The position numbers were made by a program, and so were the translations under genes. DNA of 64,000 bases from Azorinus chamasolen (Eukaryota; Mollusca; Bivalvia; Cardiida; Solecurtidae). The stretch lies in assembly GCA_963576725.1 (NCBI GenBank), contig OY755242.1, positions 23,890,656-23,954,655 of the forward strand, written 5' to 3'. Shown here one piece after another: positions 42,050 through 51,714 of this stretch. Position 1 is the stretch's first letter. Each line of letters opens with the position of its first letter. Below the pieces are notes generated by a model. It was not told the DNA's origin. It was given only the letters and a program-made list of their open reading frames with translations, and searched no databases.

Positions 42050-42486
42050 TAGTTCACATTAGTTTACAGGTAAGATTTGACACTAATATCCAAATGTCTG
42101 TACGGATAATTGGTTGGCAAATCAAATATTCATACCTGGTAATAGGAAACTAAACGTAGCCGGACTTTCAAACAAATCAATCGTGTCTAATGGTCTGTTT
42201 GTCACTATAGCTCAACGATTGTTCCTGTTATAATTAAGTATTTATGAATCGCAGAGTTTATGCTGCTCAGATGGCTAAACTATATTAAAATTATGTTGGC
42301 TCGATTCCACCTGTTGAAATAGTCATATCTGCTCAAATTCTAATCTGCTCAAAGTTTCTCTGTCTCATCTCGACCCGAACTGGTTGCAAAAGCCAGTCTT
42401 GTCACACTTAGCAAGGGAATGGTAATGAGCTTCCCTTTATTGACCAGAGGTCCAGCTAAGATGGGTTCATTCAAACATTTTCAGAA
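42050..42486. other. No recognisable feature
   Basis: Neither an element nor a coding exon identified. Confidence 0.4.
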
Positions 42487-42658
42487 ATAACTTCTTTATT
42501 TCTGCACCAAATCCTATGTTGTGACCACTCGTTAGAATCGTCTCTTCGAGACGATCGTCTTCGACACGATTCTAAAGATTGGTCACAACATTGGGTTTGG
42601 TGGAGGAATTGCGATTTTAGTACTTGAGTACGCACCTTTATCTGTTGCTGTAGTTGAC
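42487..42658. mobile_element. PAL-I element, best copy
   Basis: Arms TGCACCAAATCCTATGTTGT / CACAACATTGGGTTTGGTGG around TCTCTTCGAGACGATCG; flank TACGCACCTTTATCTG. Confidence 0.75.
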
Positions 42659-42734
42659 GCTAAGCAATGATTCAGGAATGATATTGCTTATGAATAGAAA
42701 CTCTCTATGACGACCACTCAATAGTCTGGGTGTT

Positions 42735-42966
42735 CATCCTCTACCTGATTAATATTCATGTCACCAACAGTGACGTCATGAATATCAGTTACATGGATTG
42801 CTATAAAAACAGAATGGTTTGGGTCATGAGAGTAACTGTAGAATAAGATATGCTTTGTTTCATAAGCAAACAGCTGTCTCTGATCATACGAATCCTATAG
42901 TAGTTTTTCAGATATGGGTCTACTGTGTTTGCAGATGCATCAAAAGGAATTTCTACCAGGTAAATG
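42735..42966 (-). mobile_element. T1 element
   Basis: TGATTAATATTCATGTCACC body, hairpin GCAAACAGCTGTCTCTGATC ... GGGTCTACTGTGTTTGC; abuts the next T2. Confidence 0.6.
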
Positions 42967-42967
42967 T

Positions 42968-43130
42968 TTAACCCTTCGCTTGCTATTCACGTCAATATAC
43001 ATACCTGTAAATATTGAAGACCCAGATGAGACAGCTCCTGCAGGAGCTGTCTCATCAGGGTCTGCACTATTTACAAGTTGATCGTGCAACCAGTGCACTA
43101 CACAGCAGTGATTCAGCAAGAGAAGGGTTA
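42968..43130 (-). mobile_element. T2 element with internal deletion (163 bp)
   Basis: TTAACCCTTCGCTTGCTATT ... GCAAGAGAAGGGTTA; the hairpin is intact, and about 90 bp of the body right of it are missing. Confidence 0.85.
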
Positions 43131-43220
43131 TGACATGTGGTAGATTACATCAGGACGAAAGTTATGTAGAATATTCAAAATAGATTTTCGGGCATAACGT
43201 TCGGTAACGTTCGTTTCGCG

Positions 43221-43354
43221 TTAACTCTTTCGCTGCAAATGTCGTATATGTGATCACCTGTACAAACAGTCTGGATCCAGATCAGACACAGGGTCACCTT
43301 GCTTGTATTCTGTTGGCGAAGGCGTGAAAGCGGTTTATATAAAGGAAATGGTTA
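43221..43354 (+). mobile_element. Chimera: T5 left end with T1 right end
   Basis: Starts TTAACTCTTTCGCTGCAAAT and CAGTCTGGATCCAGATCAGA (T5), continues into TGCGTGAAA-like and GGTTTATATAAAGGAAATGG (T1 right end). The switch is at the GATCAGAC stem. Confidence 0.65.
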
Positions 43355-43476
43355 GGAGAAGTTCTATTATATGTATGCAAGTGTTATGAGTTATTATTGT
43401 AATGAAACTGGAGTATTTCTGAAACATTGATTTTTCGAAATACGCATCATTAAACTTCGATCAATTCATTATACAG

Positions 43477-43590
43477 TATTATACAGGGGTATTTCAGTGA
43501 GGCAGCACTATAACTTGTCTCATGCGGGTGCCGTCTGCATATAACTCAAATACTGTTGGTCGGACGTTAAACCCAACTCACTCACTCACT
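43477..43590 (+). mobile_element. Short SINE-like retro-insertion with target duplication
   Basis: 114 bp ending ACGTTAAACCCAACTCACTC + ACTCACTC, flanked by TCATTATACAG at 43466-43476 and 43590-43600. The ending matches a SINE tail I recall from molluscs; the tRNA-like 5' part is not clear, so it is probably truncated. Confidence 0.65.
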
Positions 43591-43619
43591 CATTATACAG
43601 CACAACATTCTAAAACGGT

Positions 43620-43760
43620 TATTTATTTAATGAATATAGGAGTCTTAAAGAGCATGCGGTTGCTTAATACAGAATATTACTACCGAAAACTCCTTAAGGA
43701 GTTTTCTGTATGACTATTGGCCTGCATCAAGCTACCACCTGCCTTACAAGTCCATAATTA
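43620..43760. mobile_element. TA-3 element without terminal repeats
   Basis: GCATGCGGTTGCTTAATACA ... CATCAAGCTACCACCTGCC, centre ACTCCTTAAGGAGT. Confidence 0.65.
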
Positions 43761-43764
43761 GATC

Positions 43765-44010
43765 TCCATTCCCTGTTCTATGTTTATTACAAATTTCAAT
43801 ACCTACTGAATATTCATGGACAAAAAAGTAACAATGAAATAAGGAAGGTAAAACATTGTAGACATTTTAGAAAGCAAATAAACAGATCTATCAAATTCTA
43901 TTAGCAAACAGAGCAGACCCTGATCAGACGGCTCCTCTAGGAGCCGTCTGATCTGGGTCTACTCTGTTTGCAATTGCGTGAAAACACGTTTATATGAGGG
44001 AAAGGGTTAA
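43765..44010 (-). mobile_element. T1 element, excellent hairpin
   Basis: CATTCCCTGTTCTATGTTTA ... GAGGGAAAGGGTTAA; hairpin 43904-43971 is identical in sequence to that at 12791-12858. Confidence 0.82.
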
Positions 44011-44108
44011 AACAGATTCTACAGTACCCTTATTGGCGAATGGGTGTGGGTGCGGCCATGATACACGTCGTTTGAGTTTTTGGTCGGATAGAATCCTTTG
44101 TAAAGAGA

Positions 44109-44234
44109 CTACAGAGGAACATGTCTTAAGCGGCCATCAAAATTATGGGTCTGTAAGGAAGGTGGTAGCTTAATGCTGGTTATATATGAGATTTCTACAT
44201 TACGTTTGCCCTACATTAAGCAACCTCCTGTTTT
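44109..44234. mobile_element. TA-4 element, right end lost
   Basis: ACAGAGGAACATGTCTTAAG ... TTAAGCAACCTCCTG, stopping at the T3 copy. Confidence 0.6.
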
Positions 44235-44462
44235 TTAACCCATTACCTCATAGGCTATTTTTAGATACAACCTCTTTTAACAAATCTACCAAAAGGAGCA
44301 TTAATTAGAGAAAAGAAAAATTTTAGAATTGTGTAGTTTGAAACCATTGTGATAAATAGAGCATTTGCTCCTATAGGAGCAAATGCTCTATTTATCACAA
44401 TGGTTTCAGAAAGTACCTTTTACAGAGTCGTCAAAAGTCGTCAATATGAGGGAATGGGTTAA
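44235..44462 (+). mobile_element. T3 element, complete, perfect palindrome
   Basis: TTAACCCATTACCTCATAGG ... GAGGGAATGGGTTAA, 228 bp. Palindrome 44340-44407: 34-bp arms with no mismatch and no spacer, centre CTCCTATAGGAG. Confidence 0.92.
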
Positions 44463-44694
44463 AGATGTTTTATGTTCAATAAATGAATAGCCATTTAGAA
44501 AGGTTCCACTGACCTAGGTGGGACAGTCTCTTTGCTTTTGAATCAATAAAGATCTATTATGACCCACACCTTCTGTGTTCATTATAGATATTCAGGTAAT
44601 TCATTTTTATAATGTCATTAATTCTTTACATGAATACTAATTAGGTAAAATGTTAATATATAATCAATTATTATCCAGCTACTTACGATCAATC

Positions 44695-44790
44695 TGTCAC
44701 GTGCAAACAGATTGGACCCATAAGAGGCGCCAATTAATTTGTTGTCTCATCAGGATAAAATCTGGCCGACACTCGGTCAGTAGTTTCTCT
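44695..44790. mobile_element. T5b fragment
   Basis: GCAAACAGATTGGACCCATA ... GTCTCATCAGGATAAAATCT then ACACTCGGTCAGTAGTTTCT. Confidence 0.55.
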
Positions 44791-45282
44791 AAAATGCGCG
44801 TGTTCGCGCGTGCTAATTATGTTACATTTAAAACTGCAACTCTCAATGACTGACTCCTGTTAAATGTTAGCATGTCAGACAAGTGTCGCCTATACAGACA
44901 GAAAGACAGACACGTTCTTTATTCATCCAGGGTTTACTTATTCACCAGGGTTCATACAAGCTACTCAAGTTGTAGCAGTGTCGCTTCTAATTCATTTATA
45001 ACAAAACAGTGTCACGCATTTTGGGCCAGTTAGATTCCTATGTCAATATTACTGGTAGAATGAAAGTTTTACTAAATGGTTAGCATAGGGTCTATAATAT
45101 TTCAAGATTTTACCCTGATCCCACAGGACGTCAGCACAAAGTTGACCCCATATCGCAATGACATTGGGTCCAACCACGATCAGACGCTGTGTGATAACGT
45201 ATATTCATCAGCTATTGTACATATGCATGGAATCGAAAAGAAAGGCTATTTAAACACGTAAGGTGTTTTCTAGCATATTTGC
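44791..45282. other. No recognisable feature
   Basis: Unassigned sequence before the tandem repeat. Confidence 0.4.
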
Positions 45283-45782
45283 TAAACGCAAATTCCAAGT
45301 CCAATTGTGCGACCTTGACCCTGGATAAACATACCGAGACACACCAATGCTTCTGTAGCATGTTCATATAAATAGTGTGGTGAAATTGGAGAAGGATCCG
45401 ACTAGCAGAACTTGAGTTAGAGATGTTACCGACAGACAAACTGAGGCTAACATAATTGCTGAACGCAAAATCTAAGTCTAATTGTGCGACATTGACCTTA
45501 GATATACGTACCATGCTACTGTTGCATGTCCAGATAAACAGTTTGATGAGATTTGAGAAGGATCCACAAAGCAGAACTTGAATTCGAGATGCTACAGGCA
45601 GACAAATTGAGGTTGACATATTTGCTAAGCGTCAATTGTGCGACCTTGACCTTGGATATACATACTAGGAAACACTAATACTACTGTATCATGCCCAGAT
45701 AAATAGTGTGGTGAACTATGAAAAGGATCCACTGAGTAGAACTTGAGTTACAGATGTTACAGACGGACACATAGACGGACGT
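45283..45782. repeat. ~168-bp tandem repeat, three units
   Basis: Each unit has GCTAAACGCAAATTCCAAGT-like, AATTGTGCGACCTTGACC, AGAAGGATCC and GAACTTGAGTT landmarks (starts near 45283, 45455, 45622). Followed by CAGACAGACGGACG-rich sequence to 45945. Its minus-strand 135-codon frame is a by-product of the repetition. Confidence 0.85.
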
Positions 45783-46334
45783 TCTCACGGATTGGGTGTA
45801 TGTGGCTATTCTTTTGTTCGAAATAGCCACATAAACTGGAAAACCGATGAGAACAAAATATATTTTGTTTTCATGTAATTATCTAGTCCCATAAACAGGA
45901 ACTGTTAGCGCGGACAGACACACAGACAGACGGACGAACAGACAGACAGTGCCATTCCATAGTACGTCCCATTTTTTCAAACGGGAGTATAAAAACTTTA
46001 AAACTGTCCTCCCTAATCAATATTCATGGAAGAAAAATGGCATCAGGAATATTTATTAGCTGTATATCATTTATAACGTAAATTTTCCAAGGGAATAATT
46101 TGCTCTTTCAAAAACTGAAATTCGACCCCTCGCCTAGCCAAGTCTTCGGGAGAGAATTTATAATCCAATGACCGGTGTATACGCTTTACACTGGGCATCT
46201 AAAAGAACCAGAGAAACTCAATCGATATATAGGGCAGCCCGGGGCATCGTACCTGGATTACTCTATACCCACTCCCTCTCTCTGGGGCGTCTAGAAACGG
46301 ACGGTAATTAACACAAACAGACCAACAAAAACTG

Positions 46335-46679
46335 GAAAAGTCAGATCTATATCATGACATTTAACCCATTCCCTCATATTGACGCCTTTGACGACTCTGT
46401 GAAAGTCACTGTGTTAAACCATTGTAATACATAGAACATTTGCTCCTATAGGAGCAAATGCTCTATTTATCACAATGGTTAAAACTACAAATTCTAAACT
46501 TTTCCTTTTCTCTAATTAATGCTCCTTTTCGGTAGATTAATTCAAAGAGGTTGTATTTAAAAATAACCTATGAGGTAATGGGTTAAGCAAACAGAGCAAA
46601 CCCGGTCAAACGGCGTTTATAGGATTTTTATATGTTTGTAAATGCGTAAGAAAGTGCTTATATGAAGGCAAGGTTTAAC
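46335..46679 (-). mobile_element. T1 element split by T3
   Basis: TCAGATCTATATCATGACAT on the left and GCAAACAGAGCAAACCCGGT ... GAAGGCAAGGTTTAA on the right; intact T1 copies read CTTAAGCAAACAGAG here. Confidence 0.7.
46361..46586 (-). mobile_element. T3 element, complete, nested in T1
   Basis: TTAACCCATTCCCTCATATT ... TGAGGTAATGGGTTAA, inserted at the internal TTAA of T1. Confidence 0.88.
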
Positions 46680-46745
46680 TATAAATTTCAGTAACAACTA
46701 ATGCCTGAATAAATAATGGCACCAGATGCGTGTACTTACATCACA

Positions 46746-46961
46746 TTAACCCTTAAGCTGCTGAATGATTAAAACTGCTTCCTTCCCTTTCTGTATATTT
46801 ATTAAACAAAATAGATTTGTATTTAACTTAATCACTGTAGAAAGCGATTTTTATTACAAACGATGCATACCCTGATCAAAGAGTTTCGTCAGATTCCCTT
46901 CGATCTGGGTCTTCACTGTTTGCAATAATGTATATACTCTGTTCCCACACATTAAGGGTTC
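46746..46961 (+). mobile_element. T7 element (single copy seen)
   Basis: TTAACCCTTAAGCTGCTGAA ... CACACATTAAGGGTT. Hairpin remnant ATACCCTGATCAAAGAGTTT ... CGATCTGGGTCTTCACTG carries the shared stem step. Confidence 0.55.
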
Positions 46962-47335
46962 AGGTATTTACCTTTAAAAAAATATAAGTTCTTCATGATC
47001 CTCAAAATCCTAGTGTACAACCTGTTGCTAGTTTTCATACTACGTAGGTTGAATGACAATAAACAAACACATGTGGCCCTGGTTAATCAATACGTTACAC
47101 GGCCCCTGGTCTGGAAAAGAATTATATGGAAAGTCAAAGATCCAATAAACAAGTCAAACAGTGAGATTCATCTGAACTTAGAAGTACGTATGAGTACATG
47201 TACTTATCTGTTTTATGAGACCGGCTAGACGCTTGAATGTAATGACAATTTCTCATGTGTGGACACAATAATTGGGAAAACACATCGTCGTAAGTACATG
47301 CACCGAATAAAGCTGAATAGTTCCGATTAACATAT
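46962..47335. other. No recognisable feature
   Basis: A 77-codon frame at 46995 has no recognisable domain and no supporting exon signals. Confidence 0.4.
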
Positions 47336-47558
47336 TTAACGCTTTCCTCCATAGGCTATTTTAGACCCAAACTCTTTGAATGAATCTACCCAAAAGGAGC
47401 ATATACTAGAGAAAAGTAAAATTTTAGAATTTTGTAGTTTGAAACCAATGTGATAAATAGAACATTTGCTCCTATAGAAGCAAATTCATCACAATGGTTA
47501 CAAGAAGTGGTTATTACAGAGGCGTATAGAAAGGCGTATTTATGGAGGAAAGGGTTAA
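47336..47558 (+). mobile_element. T3 element, complete
   Basis: TTAACGCTTTCCTCCATAGG ... GGAGGAAAGGGTTAA; the right hairpin arm has lost about 8 bp (GAAGCAAATTCATCACAATG). Confidence 0.8.
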
Positions 47559-47593
47559 TTATTTTCGTGCTGAAAAATAAAGTATGTTCATTC

Positions 47594-47816
47594 ATTCCCT
47601 CATAGTGACGCCCTTTGGTGTTTTTGTAAAAGTTACATTTTGAAACCATTGTGATAAATAGAGCATTTATGACATAGGAGCAAATGCTCTATTTATCACA
47701 GTGGTTTCAAAACAACACACTATCTAAACTTTTCCTTTTGTCTAGTAAATGCTCCTTTTAAGTAGATCTATTCAAAGAGGTTGGATCTAAAAATAGTATA
47801 AGAGGTAATTGGTTAA
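47594..47816 (-). mobile_element. T3 element, complete
   Basis: CATTCCCTCATAGTGACGCC ... AGAGGTAATTGGTTAA; left arm centre altered (TTTATGACATAGGAGC). Confidence 0.8.
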
Positions 47817-47819
47817 TAG

Positions 47820-47945
47820 CCTGATCCAAATACCCGATTTGTTGCACAATTTAAGAAACTAGTGACTGGGTGTCAAACAGCTTAGATTCTAATGAGACGC
47901 CGATTGAGTCAGAGCCTAATATAGCTCCAAGCTGTTTGTAATGGT
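47820..47945 (+). mobile_element. T5b element
   Basis: AAGAAACTAGTGACTGGGTG, CAAACAGCTTAGATTCTAAT ... AATATAGCTCCAAGCTGTTT. Confidence 0.6.
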
Positions 47946-48112
47946 ACTACTGTTATAAAGGAGTCCTATTCTGGGTATTTAAGGTACTTGGTAAGTTAAA
48001 GGAAAAATGTAATACAAATACATGTAACCCACAAATAAGCTTCCTGTATGAAACACTCTCCTGTATAAAACAACCGCCAACTTGTTAAGATTCCTGTGTT
48101 TATATTGTCCAC

Positions 48113-48432
48113 GTCCCGAGGTTATAAAACGTTTTGCTTGAGTCTGAGATCATTCTCAAGCATCTGGGGCCATGCTTATAAAGCTTTTAGTTGAGTCCGA
48201 GTTTCGTTCTCAAGCTTTTCATTGGTCAGATTTGAGTTATCAAGCTTTTGATTGGTAAGATTTGAGCCAAAGGCTCAAATCTGACCAATCAAAAACTTGA
48301 GAACGAAACTCAGACTCAACTAAAAGCTTTATAAGCATGGACCCTGGTTGGTCACATTCTGAGCTTGCCCTGAATCTGAATAATCAAACACTTGAGAATG
48401 ATCTCAGACTCAGACTAAGGAGTTTTATAACA
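48113..48432. mobile_element. PAL-H interrupted by PAL-G (second composite)
   Basis: PAL-H left CCGAGGTTATAAAACGTTTT ... CAAGCATCTG; PAL-G 48166-48344; PAL-H right part ending GAGTTTTATAACATTGGACC. Same arrangement as 17822-18095. Confidence 0.7.
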
Positions 48433-48596
48433 TTGGACCCTGGTTCATTATCAATAAATAGTTAAATATCTACATGTATTTTACCATCTTTAAAAAGATT
48501 AGTCTTATTCTGTGTATTAAATATGTTAGCGTAATGTGGGACAAGGGCGGTACAGCAAGCACCGAAAAGATCTTGCTGCACGGCGACTGGCTTTCA

Positions 48597-48793
48597 TTAA
48601 CCTTTTCGCAGCCAATGTATATTATGAGATTATAGTTTGAGTCCCATATGAGACGTCGAGTAAGTAGGCGTCTATCCAGTATCCGAAGCGTCACAATGGT
48701 TATGAAAGAAAATATATGAACAAGAATAGTTTCAACGACAACTAAAAAAAAACTTTGCAGATGGCAACATGTGATAGCAAAATAGTAAAGCAG
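48597..48793. mobile_element. T5 element, degraded
   Basis: TTAACCTTTTCGCAGCCAAT, then CATATGAGACGTCGAGTAAG and GGCGTCTATCCAGTATCCG. Confidence 0.55.
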
Positions 48794-48834
48794 TTCATCT
48801 GCGTTTGAAGAATCCTATGTTTAACCAGTCCCTA

Positions 48835-48950
48835 GGTCCAAAGTTATAAAAAATCTGAGTCTGAGTCTGAAATCATTCTCAAGAATCTGATTGGTCAGAT
48901 GCTTGAGAATGATCTCAGACTCAAGCAAAAAGTTTTATAACCTCGGAGCC
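48835..48950. mobile_element. PAL-H palindrome, complete
   Basis: GGTCCAAAGTTATAAAAAAT ... AGTTTTATAACCTCGGAGCC, centre CTGATTGGTCAG. Confidence 0.72.
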
Positions 48951-49132
48951 TGGTATCTGAAAACAGTTTTGACCGCACACTGTTCTCAAATTAGAGATAA
49001 CATTTGCAAGCAAACTGGACTCAGAGCTCACCAGGCTTCAAACTGAATGACACTTCCATCGTGTTCTTGAAAAGATATACGAGGAAACGGATTTCTGAAC
49101 TGAATTATTAAATACAAAATAGTTCAGCAAGT

Positions 49133-49327
49133 GAACTTTTCGCTGCCACGTTTTCTTGTCTGCAATATTTGTCACCTGTTCTAATTGTTTTCTTCCTTTT
49201 TGTTTCAAAACCAAAATCATAGTACCGAGCAGTTTCGGTCCTGATGAGACGCCGAGTAACTCGGCGTCTCATCTGGATCGAACCTGTGTGCAAGGGCGAT
49301 GACAGATACGTCAATGGCAGCGAAAAA
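49133..49327 (+). mobile_element. T5 element
   Basis: GAACTTTTCGCTGCCACG ... ATGGCAGCGAAAAAG; hairpin 49226-49290 with TCCTGATGAGAC / GTCTCATCTGGA. A further T5 scrap precedes it at 49005-49060. Confidence 0.7.
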
Positions 49328-49538
49328 GCAGAACTTTAAATTTTAAGATTAAATTACTCCAATACACATATCTGCTGGTACCAGACCTGTTTACCCACTG
49401 CGTAATTGTTAGTGAAACCTGGATTCTCAACAGGAAATAATCAGGATATAGATAAATCAGAAGTTAAACGTTCCGTGCACGCGCTGATATAAGACATCGC
49501 TACCCTTAATAAGTTGAGAAAATATTTGTTGTCTGATT

Positions 49539-49745
49539 TACAGTAAAACAGCTCTAAACCGGGGGTCAATTTAGTATAAATATCGCACATTAAGGCAGGT
49601 TTCAGCTTAATGCAGGGTGAACGTCACGCAGAAAACTCCTGTATGAGCTTTCTGCATGACTTGTACTCTGCTTTAAGCAGCCATCTGCCTAAAAGTATCT
49701 AAATTCATATCTACTAGGGTTCCAGTTAAGAGAGGTTTTACTGAT
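49539..49745 (+). mobile_element. TA-2 element, complete
   Basis: TACAGTAAAACAGCTCTAAA ... AGAGAGGTTTTACTGATA; hairpin with several mispairs. Confidence 0.82.
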
Positions 49746-49861
49746 ATATTTCAAATTCGATTTTTCATTCTTTTCCCGACACATCGATCAGTATCAAACG
49801 TTATTTGATTCTATTGCAACTAAACCTTAACACTGCCTCTGTCAAAATCGAATAAATGCTC

Positions 49862-50035
49862 ACCTATAAAAACAGGAACTCGGTGTCTCGTCAAGATACA
49901 CACTGTTTGATGCTTGGATTATGGATTAAAGAATAGGGGAAGAACATTCAACAATGGAAATGAAGGTGACGACACTACGTGGAGAAGATCTGCCTATCAG
50001 TTTTAAACAACTTGGATGCCGATGAGACACGGAGA
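49862..50035. mobile_element. Two T5 fragments
   Basis: GGAACTCGGTGTCTCGTCAA at 49873 and AACAACTTGGATGCCGATGA at 50006. Confidence 0.45.
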
Positions 50036-50148
50036 TCAAAGATGTTTGACGCTAGCTTATCAAGTTGTAATAAATCGAAAGAAAGTATAACTTGTAACAC
50101 ATCAGTGTTAGTAGGAGCAGGTACCATATTTTTCCAAGTAGGCTACAG

Positions 50149-50355
50149 GTTATCTCTTTCACTGCCGAATTGTGTCGTCTGCAAATCTAGTCGTCTGCTA
50201 CAATATTTTTATTTTTCTTCATTTTTTATTTAAAAAATATTGACACTAACAAACCGTATGGATCCTGATGAGACGCCGAGTTACTCGGCGTCTCATCTGG
50301 ATCCAAACTGTTTGCATAGGAAATTACAGATGTGACATTTACAGCGAAAGAGCTA
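50149..50355 (+). mobile_element. T5 element, near complete
   Basis: TTATCTCTTTCACTGCCGAA ... ACAGCGAAAGAGCTAA; hairpin 50250-50314 pairs except the T-T step and two outer bases. Confidence 0.8.
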
Positions 50356-50439
50356 AGTAGCAGGTATACGGTTATATATTTTAGAAACAAACAGTATCTA
50401 TTCCACATAGCAATAAATGTTGACCCACTTTCTTTAGTG

Positions 50440-50651
50440 TACAGTAAACCCCATCTAATGCAACCACCAAACACGGGCATAATTCTGGGTGCTAGAGGTA
50501 GGTGGTAGCTTAATGCAGGACGAAAGTTACGCAGAAAGCTCCTATAGGAGCTTTCTGCGTAATAGCGTCCGTCCTGCATAAAGCAACCACATGCTTATAG
50601 GGGCAGATATGGTTATTCCTCAAGTGGTCGCATTAGAGAGGTTCTGCTGTA
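50440..50651 (+). mobile_element. TA-3 element, complete (212 bp)
   Basis: TACAGTAAACCCCATCTAAT ... TAGAGAGGTTCTGCTGTA; centre AGCTCCTATAGGAGCT. Confidence 0.85.
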
Positions 50652-50760
50652 TGTTGTTGGGAAGTTTCCCTGCAATTCTGGACTGTATAGGTTTGTACGG
50701 AAAGTAAACTAACATTGCTGAGTAAAGTTTCGATCGTTACAACCATTATTTCGTATCTGT

Positions 50761-51072
50761 TTTAACGCCTTTTAAAGCATTTGTTAACGGAGTAGACCAA
50801 GATAGAGACATTTGAGGTCAAAGTGACACAGGGTCTGCTCTGTTTGGTTATGATACTCGTATAATACAGATATGAGTCTACAGTTTCTGCCATGGCAAAA
50901 CAATCATGTGTCCATATGATATTTCAACAACTTATCTAATTAATATTAATGAAGTCATTGTTTCTTACATGAATATTCATGGAGTAATACAATCCGAGTG
51001 ATATGCAGTTTTGATCTTAATACGACCCCGGGGTACTCGGTTTCTCATCTGGGTCCAAATGTTAGCATAGAT
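50761..51072. mobile_element. T1 element followed by T5 hairpin fragment
   Basis: T1 50761-50990 starts TTAACGCCTTTTAAAGCATT, hairpin rearranged; T5 51006-51072 keeps GTACTCGGTTTCTCATCTGG. Confidence 0.55.
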
Positions 51073-51663
51073 GATAAATTGAGGAAGCAGAGAGCAAGTG
51101 AAATATTTAGGTTTTTTGAAAACCCAAGCATACTTTACCTTGGTGAAATAGTTTCGACACTTATTTAATTAAATTCGAAAATAAAGTGATTATCGTTTAA
51201 AGTTACATTATTCAGGACACCATTTTTCCATGTGAAAAACTGAAGAAAAAAACGAGTGTTTATCCTAAGTTTGTTTCATATCACTTGCAAACAAGTATCG
51301 ATGGTCGAAATATATTTATTTACGAAGAAAATAACGAGAGTTACTACGGGAATCCCGTGTTAGACAGATCTTCCACTAAATGCAAATGAACTACTCTTAC
51401 GTAATTGTGCTCCAAGAAAGTGAATTAAAAATGATGATTAAAAGCCGTGAATTACATTGACACAGTCCGCATTCACAGCTGATATCAGAAGAGAATAAAA
51501 TAAAGTAAAAAAGACTCCAGATGAAATACACCGTCGGTTTAAACTAAGAAAATGTTAGCGCGGACAGACACACAGACTTTGGTAGCAAAACGATCGCGGA
51601 AGTTGAGTCATATAAAATAATTGGACATTAACGTCTCCAATACTTTACATTTAACAAGTTATA
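51073..51663. other. No gene; one shared short motif
   Basis: Unassigned, except 51551-51576 (TTAGCGCGGACAGACACACA), which also occurs at 45906 after the 168-bp repeat. Confidence 0.4.
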
Positions 51664-51714
51664 TACCAATTTCAAATGAGTATGAATGCCAATCTTTATA
51701 ACAGAAAACAGCTA

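Noticed and set aside
45212..45619. 135-codon minus-strand frame with repeated VAQLDLEFAF segments
   Set aside because: It is the translation of the ~168-bp tandem DNA repeat; period, divergence and lack of a domain argue against a gene.
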